DNA from: Campylobacter volucris
Lineage (GTDB): Bacteria; Campylobacterota; Campylobacteria; Campylobacterales; Campylobacteraceae
Length of the DNA: 64,000 nucleotides
NCBI RefSeq assembly: GCF_008245045.1
Contig: NZ_CP043428.1
Span: 620,001 to 684,000, forward strand
Direction: 5' to 3'
In this document: positions 34,910 through 44,015 of the stretch, piece after piece
Layout: each line of letters opens with the position of its first letter
Numbering within the stretch: position 1 is the stretch's first letter
The notes under the pieces: generated by a model
The model's input: only the letters and a program-made list of their open reading frames with translations
What the model was told of the DNA's origin: nothing
Databases searched by the model: none
Program-made: the position numbers and the translations under genes

Positions 34910-36707
34910 AGAAAAAGATTTAAAAACACTTCAAGCACTTGGAGTAAAAAATTGCATTGATCTTGCATTGATTTTACCTAAAAAAATAGATGATTATCGT
35001 GCGAGTAAATTTCCAAAAGAAGGATTTTGTGCTCAAAATATCAAGGTTTTAAACACTAAATTTCATTCTTTACAACTTTTTGTTCAATGTAAGTGCTTAG
35101 AATGGAATATCAAAGCAAATATCATCGTGTTTAATCCTAAAAAATGGCATTTTCATACCTTTAAAATTTCTAATCAAATAAATATTTATGCAAAAGTAAG
35201 TAATTTTAATGGTATATGGCAATTTGTTAATCCTAAGATCATCAAAAATACCAATGAAATCTTCCCAAGGTATCAAATTCATTCTATAAAAGATGAAATG
35301 ATAAAAAATATCATTCATAAATATGTCAATGAAAAGAATCTTAAAGCATTAAATTTAGAACAAAAATACATCAATCTTCTTTTAAATTTACACACTTATG
35401 ATCAAAAATCTATACTAATGTTTGAAAATTTACATACCATTTTAAAAGATTTAAAATATATAGAAATTTTTAATCATCTTAAGCGTTTAAGAGGGAAAAA
35501 AATCACTCAAAAAGCTTATAAAATAAAACTTTTTGATATAAAAAATTGGCTTGAAAATTTAGAATTTACTCCTACAAAAGATCAGTTTTGTGCTATAGAA
35601 GATATTAAAAAGGATTTGCAAAGTGATATAGCTAAAAGACGCGTTGTAATGGGGGATGTTGGGTGTGGTAAAACTTTAATTTTACTTGCGTCTAGTTTGC
35701 TTGTTTATCCTAAAAAATCTATACTAATGGCTCCAACAAGTATTTTAGCTGAGCAAATTTATCATGAAGCTAAAAGACTTTTGCCTAAATTTATGAATAT
35801 AATTTTATTAAAAGGTGGAAAAAAAGATAAAGATTTAGATGAGCTAAAAAAACAAGCTCATCTTATCATAGGCACTCATGCTTTAATTTATCAAGAAGAA
35901 TTTGATGCAGTTTTGGTAATGATAGATGAGCAACATCGTTTTGGTTCTAATCAAAGACAAAAAATTGCTACATTAAATCAAAAATCTGATTTAATCCCAC
36001 ATATCATACAATTTTCTGCTACACCTATCCCAAGAACTTTATCTATGATACAAAGTGAGTTGGTAAATTTTAGTTTTATTAAACAAATGCCATTTAAAAA
36101 AGATATTAAAACATTTTGCATACAAGATAAAGATTTTAAATTTTTACTTGAAAAAATTAATCAAGAACTTGCCAAAAATCATCAAATAATCATCATTTAT
36201 CCTTTAGTAAGCGAAAGTCAAACTATGGAGTATTTATCTTTAGAAGAAGCAAAAGATTATTGGCTTAGTAAATATAAAAATGTTTATATTACTCATGGTA
36301 AAGATAAAAATAAAGATCAAATTTTGCAAGAATTTAAAGAAAAAGGAAGTATTTTACTTTCAACAACCGTGGTTGAAGTGGGAATTTCTTTACCAAGACT
36401 TAGCGTGATTGTAATAGTAGCTGCTGAAAGATTAGGGCTTGCTACCTTACATCAATTAAGAGGTAGAGTAGGTAGAGTAGGGCTTGAGAGTTTTTGTTAT
36501 TTATATACAAAACAAAAAGAAATTCCAAAGCGTTTGCTTGAATTTTCTAAAACTTTAGATGGATTTGAAATAGCTCAACTAGATTTAAAAAATAGATTAA
36601 GCGGAGATTTACTCGATGGGACTATACAGCATGGAAATCAGTTTAAGTATTTTGATTATGCTTTAGATGAGGATATTCTTTTACAAGCTAAACAAGCTTT
36701 AAGATAA
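34899..36707 (+). CDS. recG: ATP-dependent DNA helicase RecG
   Basis: Branch-migration helicase that reverses stalled forks and resolves recombination intermediates. The 602-residue protein has a wedge/OB region (about 1-200), Walker A GDVGCGKT at 252-259, the box MIDEQHRFG, SATPIPRTL, and C-terminal helicase motifs VVEVGISLPRL and HQLRGRVGRVG (the TRG-type end). It is shorter than E. coli RecG (693) because the N-terminal domain is reduced, as in other Campylobacterota. Confidence 0.95.
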   Translation: MKVEEKDLKTLQALGVKNCIDLALILPKKIDDYRASKFPKEGFCAQNIKVLNTKFHSLQLFVQCKCLEWNIKANIIVFNPKKWHFHTFKISNQINIYAKVSNFNGIWQFVNPKIIKNTNEIFPRYQIHSIKDEMIKNIIHKYVNEKNLKALNLEQKYINLLLNLHTYDQKSILMFENLHTILKDLKYIEIFNHLKRLRGKKITQKAYKIKLFDIKNWLENLEFTPTKDQFCAIEDIKKDLQSDIAKRRVVMGDVGCGKTLILLASSLLVYPKKSILMAPTSILAEQIYHEAKRLLPKFMNIILLKGGKKDKDLDELKKQAHLIIGTHALIYQEEFDAVLVMIDEQHRFGSNQRQKIATLNQKSDLIPHIIQFSATPIPRTLSMIQSELVNFSFIKQMPFKKDIKTFCIQDKDFKFLLEKINQELAKNHQIIIIYPLVSESQTMEYLSLEEAKDYWLSKYKNVYITHGKDKNKDQILQEFKEKGSILLSTTVVEVGISLPRLSVIVIVAAERLGLATLHQLRGRVGRVGLESFCYLYTKQKEIPKRLLEFSKTLDGFEIAQLDLKNRLSGDLLDGTIQHGNQFKYFDYALDEDILLQAKQALR

Positions 36708-36721
36708 TTGAAAGATAGATT

Positions 36722-37324
36722 ATGGATAAACATTTTGAAATTTTAGCATCTTTAGGACAAAGAAAAAAATTTAAAAAAGACAATATTTTATTTTTTCAAG
36801 GAGAAAAAGCTAAAAATATTTTGATTTTATTAAATGGCAAAATAAGACTTTATAGGGTAAATTCTAAAGGGATTGAGCTGACTTTACATATTTTAACTCC
36901 GGTTAGTTTTATCGCTGAAATGCCTGTTTTTGAAGGTATTAATTACCCTGCAAACGCTATATGTGAAGAAGATTGTGAAATTTGTGTTATAGATTTTGAA
37001 TATTTTAAAAAATTATGTGTAGAAAATGGAGAAATTAGTTTTTTACTTTTATCGTCTTTATTTAGTAAGATTAGAATTTTAGAAAATTTTATCAGACAAA
37101 AATCACTTGATTTAAAATCAAGATTGGTCCAATTTTTAATTGAAAATGAAGAAAAACTACAAACTTTAAAACAAAAAGAAATTGCCATGATGCTTAGTAT
37201 TCCTCCTGAATCCTTATCAAGATTTTTAAAAGAATTTAAGCAAAATTCTTTAATTTGTACTAATAAAGGTAAAATTATGATTTTAGATAAAGAAAAAATG
37301 CAAAATTTAATTAAGTCTTTTTAA
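36722..37324 (+). CDS. nssR: Crp/Fnr-family transcription regulator, NssR-like
   Basis: A 200-residue regulator with an N-terminal cyclic-nucleotide-binding-type beta-roll (about 10-115) and a C-terminal winged helix (about 150-195, QKEIAMMLSIPPESLSRFLKEF). It lacks the N-terminal cysteine cluster of Fnr, so it is not an iron-sulfur oxygen sensor of that type. Position after recG and before the ABC permease pair matches C. jejuni NssR, the nitrosative-stress activator of the globin genes cgb and ctb. The symbol rests mainly on synteny. The ctb gene that separates recG and nssR in C. jejuni is absent: the gap is only 14 bases. Confidence 0.75.
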   Translation: MDKHFEILASLGQRKKFKKDNILFFQGEKAKNILILLNGKIRLYRVNSKGIELTLHILTPVSFIAEMPVFEGINYPANAICEEDCEICVIDFEYFKKLCVENGEISFLLLSSLFSKIRILENFIRQKSLDLKSRLVQFLIENEEKLQTLKQKEIAMMLSIPPESLSRFLKEFKQNSLICTNKGKIMILDKEKMQNLIKSF

Positions 37325-37367
37325 GTCTTATTTGTTAAAATGGTGCATTAAAAAATGGGATGGTTTT

Positions 37368-38015
37368 ATGGATTTTGATTTTTTAATCAAATTTGCTCCG
37401 ATGTTTTTACAAGCGACTTGGCTGACTTTAAAACTTGCAATTTATGGTGTATTTTTTGCATTTTTAGTGGGTTTATTTTGCGTAGTAATTTCTTTTTTTA
37501 AATTTAAATTAATAGATAAAATTTGCAAAATTTATATAGAATTTTCAAGAAACACCCCACTACTTATACAGCTTTTCTTTTTATATTATGCTTTGCCTGA
37601 ATTTGGAATTCATCTTGATTCTTTTGCTTGTGCTATTATAGGGCTTAGTTTCCTTGGTGGATCTTATATGGCAGAGAGTTTAAGAGCAGGAATTGAAGCC
37701 ATCAAAAAACAACAATACGAATCAGGTCTTTCTTTGGGATTAAATAAGTGGCAAAATTTTCGTTATGTTATTTTACCTCAAGCTTTAGGTATTGCTATGC
37801 CAAGTATTAGTGCAAATATTATTTTTTTACTAAAAGAAACTTCAGTTGTAAGCATCATAGCTTTGGCAGATTTAGTTTATGTTGCTAAAGATCTTATAGG
37901 TCTTTATTATAAAAGTAACGAAGCTTTATTTGCGCTTGTGGTTTGTTATTTGATTTTAATTTTACCTTTGTCTTTAATACTTAATCGCATAGAAAAAAGG
38001 TTAAGCTATGTTTGA
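37368..38015 (+). CDS. polar amino-acid ABC transporter permease (first of two)
   Basis: Inner-membrane subunit of a HisM/GlnP-type importer. The 215-residue protein has about five membrane segments and the EAA-type loop around AESLRAGIEAIKKQQYESGLSLGLNKW, which docks on the ATPase, plus RNTPLLIQLFF. ATG 37368 follows GGGATGG; a TTG at 37332 would add 12 residues unlike the family. It overlaps the second permease by eight bases. With the next three genes it makes a full importer: two permeases, ATPase and binding protein. Confidence 0.92.
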   Translation: MDFDFLIKFAPMFLQATWLTLKLAIYGVFFAFLVGLFCVVISFFKFKLIDKICKIYIEFSRNTPLLIQLFFLYYALPEFGIHLDSFACAIIGLSFLGGSYMAESLRAGIEAIKKQQYESGLSLGLNKWQNFRYVILPQALGIAMPSISANIIFLLKETSVVSIIALADLVYVAKDLIGLYYKSNEALFALVVCYLILILPLSLILNRIEKRLSYV

Positions 38016-38667
38016 AATTTTAAATCAAGATACTTTAACAAGAATATTTGAAGGATTAAAAGTTACTTTAGAGCTTTCTTTTATTAGTGTTTTGATTTCA
38101 CTTGTGGGCGGGGTGTTTTTTGGGATATTAATGAATTCTAAAAATAAAATCATTTATAGTTTTTGTCGTTTTATGCTTGAATTTGTGCGTATTATGCCTT
38201 TGCTTGTTTGGCTTTTTATGGTGCATTTTGGATTAGCTAAATGGCTTGGATGGCATTTGGATGCTTTAACATCAAGTATTATAGTATTTAGCATTTGGGG
38301 TATATTTGAAATGATGGATTTAGTAAGAGCTTCATTAGCTAGTATACCTAAACATCAATATGAATCAGGATTTTCTTTAGGATTTAATAAATTACAGATT
38401 TATTTTTTTATCATCATTCCTTTATCTTTAAGAAGGCTTTTGCCTATGAGTATTAATTTATTTACTAGAATTATTAAAAGTACTTCTGTGATTTATTTAA
38501 TAGGCGGAGTTGAGCTTATCAAAGTAGGCCAACAAGTAATAGAATTAAGTTTATTTAAAAATTCATATTCAGCTTTTATAATTTATGGGTTAATTTTAAT
38601 GATTTATTTTATACTTTGTTATCCTTTGTCAGTGTATTCAAAGTTTTTAGAAAAAAAGTGGAGTTAA
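38008..38667 (+). CDS. polar amino-acid ABC transporter permease (second of two)
   Basis: Second HisM-family permease, 219 residues, with about five membrane helices and the docking loop DLVRASLASIPKHQYESGFSLGFNKLQ. The pattern RIMPLLVWLFM corresponds to RNTPLLIQLFF in the first permease, so the two are paralogues that probably form a heterodimer. It overlaps the first gene by eight bases and lies three bases before the ATPase gene. Confidence 0.92.
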   Translation: MFEILNQDTLTRIFEGLKVTLELSFISVLISLVGGVFFGILMNSKNKIIYSFCRFMLEFVRIMPLLVWLFMVHFGLAKWLGWHLDALTSSIIVFSIWGIFEMMDLVRASLASIPKHQYESGFSLGFNKLQIYFFIIIPLSLRRLLPMSINLFTRIIKSTSVIYLIGGVELIKVGQQVIELSLFKNSYSAFIIYGLILMIYFILCYPLSVYSKFLEKKWS

Positions 38668-38670
38668 ATT

Positions 38671-39405
38671 GTGATATTAAAAATACAAAATTTACAAAAA
38701 TATTATGGTAATCATCATGTTTTAAAAGATATAAATTTAGAGATCAAACAAAAAGAAGTTGTAGTCATACTTGGACCAAGCGGATGTGGAAAATCTACAC
38801 TTTTAAGATGTATAAATGGTTTAGAGGAAATGGCAGATGGAATTATTTATGTAGAAAATGAGAAAATTGATAAAAATTATAAAAAATGGACTCAAATTCG
38901 CCAAAAAATAGGTATGGTTTTTCAATCTTATGAACTTTTTGATCATTTAAATGTAGAACAAAATATACTTTTAGGACCTTTAAAAGTTCAAAAAAGAAAT
39001 AAAGAAGAGGTGTTAAAAGAAGCAAAATATTGGCTTGAAAGAGTAGGACTTTTGCATAAATTAAAAGCTTATCCTAAAGAATTAAGCGGTGGACAAAAAC
39101 AACGCATAGCTATTGTTAGAAGTCTTTGTATGAATCCTGATATTATGCTTTTTGATGAAGTTACAGCCGCGCTTGATCCTGAGATAGTGCGTGAGGTTTT
39201 AGATGTGATTTTAAATTTAGCAAAAGATGGTATGACGATGCTTATCGTAACACATGAAATGGGTTTTGCAAAAGCAGTTGCTGATAGGATAGTCTTTATG
39301 GATGATGGAAAAATCGTTGAAATTTCAAAGCCTGATGAATTTTTTCAAAATCCAAAAACAGATCGTGCAAAAAAATTTTTAAATTTATTTAATTTTCATC
39401 GTTAA
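38671..39405 (+). CDS. amino-acid ABC transporter ATP-binding protein
   Basis: Cytoplasmic ATPase, GlnQ/HisP type, 244 residues. It has Walker [10 protein letters not shown] (about 34-42), Q-loop [12 protein letters not shown], signature ELSGGQKQR, Walker [13 protein letters not shown] and the switch VTHEMGFA. The start is GTG at 38671 with GGAG eight bases upstream. It lies in the operon with both permeases and precedes the CjaA-type binding lipoprotein by 35 bases. Confidence 0.95.
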   Translation: MILKIQNLQKYYGNHHVLKDINLEIKQKEVVVILGPSGCGKSTLLRCINGLEEMADGIIYVENEKIDKNYKKWTQIRQKIGMVFQSYELFDHLNVEQNILLGPLKVQKRNKEEVLKEAKYWLERVGLLHKLKAYPKELSGGQKQRIAIVRSLCMNPDIMLFDEVTAALDPEIVREVLDVILNLAKDGMTMLIVTHEMGFAKAVADRIVFMDDGKIVEISKPDEFFQNPKTDRAKKFLNLFNFHR

Positions 39406-39440
39406 AATACAAGTGCTTTAAAATTTATAAAGGAGAAACA

Positions 39441-40268
39441 ATGAAAAAAATTCTTTTTATATCATTTTTAATGGCTCTTTTTTTCAGTGCTTGCTCAAAT
39501 GATAAAGCAAGTGAAAATTCTATAGAAAGAATCAAACAACAAGGTGTTGTTCGTATAGGTGTTTTTGGAGATAAACCTCCATTTGGTTATCTTGATGCAC
39601 AAGGTGTTAATCAAGGTTATGATGTATATTTTGCAAAACGCATTGCAAAAGAGCTTTTAGGTGATGAAAATAAAGTTCAATTTGTTTTAGTAGAGGCAGC
39701 AAATAGGGTTGAATTTTTACAATCTAACAAAGTTGATATCATTTTGGCAAATTTCACTAAAACTCCAGAAAGAGCTGAAGTGGTTGATTTTGCTTTGCCT
39801 TATATGAAGGTAGCTTTGGGTGTTGTAGCGCCAAAAGATTCTACTATTAAAAGTGTTGAAGATTTAAAAGATAAAACTTTGATTTTAAATAAAGGAACAA
39901 CTGCAGATGCATATTTTACAAAAAATATGCCAGAAATTAAAACAATCAAATTTGATCAAAATACTGAAACTTTTGCAGCATTGCTAGGCAAAAGAGGAGA
40001 TGCTTTAAGTCACGATAATGCATTGCTTTTTGCATGGGCTAAAGAAAATCCTGATTTTGAAGTGGCGATTAAAGAGCTTGGTAATCATGATGTTATCGCA
40101 CCTGCTGTAAAAAAAGGTGATAAAGAGATGTTAAATTTTCTCAATGAACTTATAGTTAAATTAGGAAAAGAACAATTTTTTCACAAAGCTTATGATGAAA
40201 CTTTAAAACCATTTTTTAGCGATGATATCAAAGCAGATGATGTTGTAATTGAAGAGGGAAAAATTTAA
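39441..40268 (+). CDS. cjaA: CjaA-type cysteine-binding lipoprotein of an ABC importer
   Basis: Family 3 extracellular solute-binding protein, 275 residues, with a lipoprotein signal and lipobox FFSAC (Cys18). The body matches CjaA of C. jejuni closely as I recall it: VVRIGVFGDKPPFGYLD, EAANRVEFLQSNKVDIILANF, LNKGTTADAYFT, TFAALLGKRGDALSHDN and a VIEEGKI end. CjaA binds cysteine and is a major surface antigen. Here it follows the permease and ATPase genes directly. AAAGGAG precedes ATG; a TAAAAT box at 39403-39408 may add an internal promoter. Confidence 0.92.
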   Translation: MKKILFISFLMALFFSACSNDKASENSIERIKQQGVVRIGVFGDKPPFGYLDAQGVNQGYDVYFAKRIAKELLGDENKVQFVLVEAANRVEFLQSNKVDIILANFTKTPERAEVVDFALPYMKVALGVVAPKDSTIKSVEDLKDKTLILNKGTTADAYFTKNMPEIKTIKFDQNTETFAALLGKRGDALSHDNALLFAWAKENPDFEVAIKELGNHDVIAPAVKKGDKEMLNFLNELIVKLGKEQFFHKAYDETLKPFFSDDIKADDVVIEEGKI

Positions 40269-40271
40269 TCT

Positions 40272-41504
40272 ATGAATAAAGCACTAAAAAATACTATATA
40301 TGCTTCTTTAGGAGGTATTTTAGAATTTTATGATTTTGTGCTTTTTGTTTTTTTTGCAAGTGTTTTTGCAAAGATTTTTTTTCCTCAAAATGATGATTTT
40401 TGGCCTTTGATAAATACCTATATAGCATTTGGTGCTGGGTATTTAGCAAGGCCTTTTGGAGCCATTATAATGGCTCATTTTGCAGATACTAAAGGGCGTA
40501 AAAATGTTTTTTACATTAGTATGCTTTTGATGGTTATCCCAAGTTTTATTTTAGCAATTTTGCCAGATTATGAAAGTATAGGGTTATTTGCAACCTTTGC
40601 ACTTTTTGCTATAAGAATCACTCAAGGATTAGCAATTGGAGCTGAAGTAAGTGGAGCTTGGGTTTTTGTTAGTGAGTTTGTAAGCAAAAAAAGAATAGGT
40701 CTAGCCTTAGGATTTATTTCAGCTACTTTGACTTTGGGATTGTTGCTTGGAAATTTAGCTACTTTAGCTGTTTATGAATATTTTACAAAAGAAGAAGTGG
40801 AAAATTTTGCTTGGAGAATTCCTTTTATCGTAGGTGGATTTTTTGGAATTTTAAGCTTGTTTTTAAGAACAAAGCTCAATGAAACTCCACAATTTAAAAT
40901 TCTTAAAACTAAAAATTCTATTTTAAATTTTCCTTTAAAAGAAGCTTTAAAAACTCATAAATTAAGTATGCTTGTGTGTGCTTTGCAGACCATAGTTTTA
41001 ACTAGTGGTGTTGCTACTTTGATGATATTGCCTCAATATTTTGAAAGTTTGCTAGGAGTTAGTAAAACTACTGCTTTGTATTATCAAAATTTTGCCATTA
41101 TAGCAGTGATTTTAGGAGCTTTGGTGCAAGGATTTTTAAGTGATATTTTTGGTGCTTTTAAAATTTGTATCATTTTTAGTTTATTTTTTGGAATTTTTGG
41201 AATTTTATTTGCATCATATGATGAAAAATTCTTGTATTTTTATTTGTTAGCTTGTTTTGCACAAGGAATTATTTGTTTTGCTCCAATTTTTATGACTCAA
41301 ATATTTGATGCTGCATTTAGATCTAGTGGATTGTCTTTTGCGTATAATGTTTCTTATGCTATTTTAGGTTTTATTGCTCCTTTGATTGTGAATTTTTTAT
41401 ATAAAGAATATATGTTTATTTATATGGCTTTTATAATGCTAGTTAGTTTTTTAAGCGTGATTTTGGTAAGAAAAATTTTTTCTAAAAATATGAATGAAAG
41501 TTAA
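40272..41504 (+). CDS. cjaB: MFS transporter CjaB (MHS-family, KgtP/ProP-like)
   Basis: A 410-residue major facilitator with about 12 membrane helices. The N-terminus GGILEFYDFVLFVFFASVFAKIFFP and loop HFADTKGRKNVFY are typical of metabolite:H+ symporters such as ProP/KgtP. Other landmarks are QGLAIGAEVSGAWVFVSEF and WRIPFIVGGFFG. In C. jejuni, cjaB follows cjaA and is a reported virulence-associated transporter of unknown substrate. It begins three bases after the cjaA stop, so co-expression is expected. Confidence 0.88.
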   Translation: MNKALKNTIYASLGGILEFYDFVLFVFFASVFAKIFFPQNDDFWPLINTYIAFGAGYLARPFGAIIMAHFADTKGRKNVFYISMLLMVIPSFILAILPDYESIGLFATFALFAIRITQGLAIGAEVSGAWVFVSEFVSKKRIGLALGFISATLTLGLLLGNLATLAVYEYFTKEEVENFAWRIPFIVGGFFGILSLFLRTKLNETPQFKILKTKNSILNFPLKEALKTHKLSMLVCALQTIVLTSGVATLMILPQYFESLLGVSKTTALYYQNFAIIAVILGALVQGFLSDIFGAFKICIIFSLFFGIFGILFASYDEKFLYFYLLACFAQGIICFAPIFMTQIFDAAFRSSGLSFAYNVSYAILGFIAPLIVNFLYKEYMFIYMAFIMLVSFLSVILVRKIFSKNMNES

Positions 41505-41510
41505 TTTAGC

Positions 41511-41516
41511 TATAAT
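41511..41516 (+). promoter_or_regulatory. putative -10 box before the RCK-like gene
   Basis: TATAAT lies 26 bases before the ATG at 41543, with a ribosome-binding AGAGGA at 41533-41538. It is placed just after the cjaB stop and would drive the RCK-like gene and aroB cluster separately. Confidence 0.5.
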
Positions 41517-41542
41517 TATATTTTCAATTTATAGAGGATTTA

Positions 41543-42949
41543 ATGAGTAAAATTTTAGTTTTGGTTGATGGAATTTTTGCTAAAGAATTTATACAAAATT
41601 TATACAACAATAAAGCTTTTAAAGAAACATTAGACATAGTATATTATGATGATAATAGCATAGATTTAAATTTAAAAAATGACCAATTTATTTATCATAA
41701 ATTTGATCCAACTAGTTTGGTCAAACTTGAGAGTTTATTTAAAGAAAAGTATCACCAAGCTATAGTTTATATGCAAAATAAAGAAGATATTTTAGCTTGT
41801 TATGAAAATTTAAGAAAAATTGATACAAGATTGAATGTAGTATTGATGGACTTTTGGGGTTTAAAGATAGATGATAGTTTTTGTGAAGTGATTAATATTT
41901 ATAATACCTTAAATACTAGATTAACAGGATGTTTGGACAATATGCCTTCTATGGCTCAATTTATAGGGCTTGGAAAAGGTGAAATAATGGAAGTTAAAAT
42001 TCCAGCTGGTTCAAGTTTTGCATATAGACATATAAGCTCTATTAGTCAAAAGCGTTTTAGAATTGTTATGGTGTATAGAAATAATGATTATATATTAGCC
42101 CGTCCTGGTTTGATTTTAATGCCAAATGATACGATTTTAATTGTTGGAGATCCCAAAGCATTACAAAGCGTATTTTCTAATGTCAAAACAAGCTTAGGTC
42201 GCTTTCCTTCGCCTTTTGGAGATAATATCTTATGTATTATAGATATGAAAAAAATGAGTGAATTTGCTATAGAAAAATTAATTTTTGCAAGTTTATTGTT
42301 TCATATAAGAATTAATAGCAAAAAGCTTTATTTTAAAGTCATTAATCCTACTTTAACTCCTATATATTATAAACTTAGTTCTTTGAATAAAAATAGCATA
42401 GAGGTAAATTTTGATTATGATAACACCAATGTTAAAAACATAAAAAGTTATGTAGAAAATACAAATATTGGTTTAATAGTAGTAGAAAATTATCTTTTTG
42501 AAAAAGAAAAAAATTTCTTTTTTAATTTAAAAATTCCTGTGTTAAAAGCAGGTCTTGGCGATTTTGCAGATTTAAAATCTTCTGTAGTACTTAGTTCAAA
42601 TTTTGAAGATGTAGAAGGTATTGCTTCTATTATGCTTGATTTAAATAAACAAATTCAGCTTAGTTTGAGTTTGCATTATTATGCTATCAAGCTTAATAAA
42701 ATGGAGCTTTTTGAATATACTCAGTATTTTGAAAGCCTTTCGAAACTTCATGATGAAAAACTTTTACAAATTGAAGAAAAAGAACACAATCCTATATCTA
42801 AATTTTCTTATAGGCAAAATGTTTTGCATTTTGTGCCATTTAATGAAAAAATTTTAGGAAATAATTTCAATAAATTTTTTAAAACCGATCTTAATACTTT
42901 ATATTATAAAATGAATAAAAATTATCAATTATTTATACCATCTTTATGA
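41543..42949 (+). CDS. soluble RCK/TrkA-C domain protein of unknown function (COG3400-like)
   Basis: A 468-residue protein with no membrane helix. The N-terminal third looks like a degenerate Rossmann TrkA-N fold ([14 protein letters not shown] start, but no GXGXXG). Residues about 145-215 form an RCK_C/TrkA-C domain ([41 protein letters not shown]). The C-terminal half matches no family I know. RCK_C domains bind ligands such as c-di-AMP or cations and gate K+ channels, but no channel gene is adjacent. It lies seven bases before aroB, so the two are probably cotranscribed; a MscS-type channel gene follows aroB. Confidence 0.8.
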   Translation: MSKILVLVDGIFAKEFIQNLYNNKAFKETLDIVYYDDNSIDLNLKNDQFIYHKFDPTSLVKLESLFKEKYHQAIVYMQNKEDILACYENLRKIDTRLNVVLMDFWGLKIDDSFCEVINIYNTLNTRLTGCLDNMPSMAQFIGLGKGEIMEVKIPAGSSFAYRHISSISQKRFRIVMVYRNNDYILARPGLILMPNDTILIVGDPKALQSVFSNVKTSLGRFPSPFGDNILCIIDMKKMSEFAIEKLIFASLLFHIRINSKKLYFKVINPTLTPIYYKLSSLNKNSIEVNFDYDNTNVKNIKSYVENTNIGLIVVENYLFEKEKNFFFNLKIPVLKAGLGDFADLKSSVVLSSNFEDVEGIASIMLDLNKQIQLSLSLHYYAIKLNKMELFEYTQYFESLSKLHDEKLLQIEEKEHNPISKFSYRQNVLHFVPFNEKILGNNFNKFFKTDLNTLYYKMNKNYQLFIPSL

Positions 42950-42956
42950 GAATAAT

Positions 42957-44015
42957 ATGCAAGTAAAAGTAAATTTAGACAAAGATAAAAGCTATATAGT
43001 ATATATCGACGAATTGAGTAAAATACATTTTGATACTAAAGTTGTTGTTTTAACTAATGAAACAATCGCGAAATTACATCTAAATAGTTTTTTGGAAAAA
43101 ATTCAAGCTAAAGAAGTATTTGTTATTAGCATTAAAGATGGTGAAGAATATAAAAATTTACAAACCATAGAAGAGATTTTAAATCAAATGTTTACATATA
43201 AGCTAGATAGAAAAAGTTTGCTCATTAGCTTTGGAGGTGGTGTGATTTCTGATATGGGAGGATTTGTAGCAAGCATTTATCAAAGAGGTATTGAATTTAT
43301 TAATGTTCCAACCACCTTTTTAGCTTGTGTTGATGCTAGTGTGGGTGGAAAAACTGGAGTAAATAATAAATTTGGTAAAAATCTCATAGGTAGTTTTCAT
43401 CAGCCTAAGGCTGTGTATTGTCAAAGTGAGTATTTAAAAACTCTAAGTTCGCGTGAGCTTGCAGCTGGAATGGCTGAATTTATTAAAATGGCTGTGATTT
43501 TTGATGATAAAATTTTAGATTTTATCGAGCAAATTAATGAAAATGATTTTTTAAACGCAAATTTAGAAGATGAAAAATTAGCAAAAATTATCAAAGAAAG
43601 TATAACTTTAAAAGCTAAAATTGTTTCTCAAGATGAAAAAGAAAATGGCTTAAGAATGCTTTTAAATTATGGTCATACTTTTGCTCATGTGATAGAAAAT
43701 CAAACTAATTATAAGCAGTATTTACATGGAGAAGCAGTTGCTATAGGAATGCATATGGCAAATACTTTAGCATTAAATTTAAAAATGCTAAGCAAACAAG
43801 AGTATCAAAGAATCAAGTCGATATTAAATAAATTTAACTTACCTACATTTTATAAAATTGCTAATATTCAAGAATTTTATGAAGCATTTTTTTTAGATAA
43901 AAAAACCCATCATCAAAAAATCAATTTTATTCTGCCTTGTGGCTTAGGGCAAGCTTGTATTAAAAACGATATTGACAAAAGCGATATTTTTGAAACTCTT
44001 AAGGCATTTTCATGA
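42957..44015 (+). CDS. aroB: 3-dehydroquinate synthase
   Basis: Second step of the shikimate pathway, converting DAHP to 3-dehydroquinate with NAD and a metal. The 352-residue protein shows [11 protein letters not shown]-type N-terminal pattern (DGEEYKN), the NAD-binding [49 protein letters not shown] and [10 protein letters not shown] with metal-binding His/Glu. Length is typical. The gene ends by overlapping the MscS-type channel gene by four bases. Confidence 0.96.
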   Translation: MQVKVNLDKDKSYIVYIDELSKIHFDTKVVVLTNETIAKLHLNSFLEKIQAKEVFVISIKDGEEYKNLQTIEEILNQMFTYKLDRKSLLISFGGGVISDMGGFVASIYQRGIEFINVPTTFLACVDASVGGKTGVNNKFGKNLIGSFHQPKAVYCQSEYLKTLSSRELAAGMAEFIKMAVIFDDKILDFIEQINENDFLNANLEDEKLAKIIKESITLKAKIVSQDEKENGLRMLLNYGHTFAHVIENQTNYKQYLHGEAVAIGMHMANTLALNLKMLSKQEYQRIKSILNKFNLPTFYKIANIQEFYEAFFLDKKTHHQKINFILPCGLGQACIKNDIDKSDIFETLKAFS

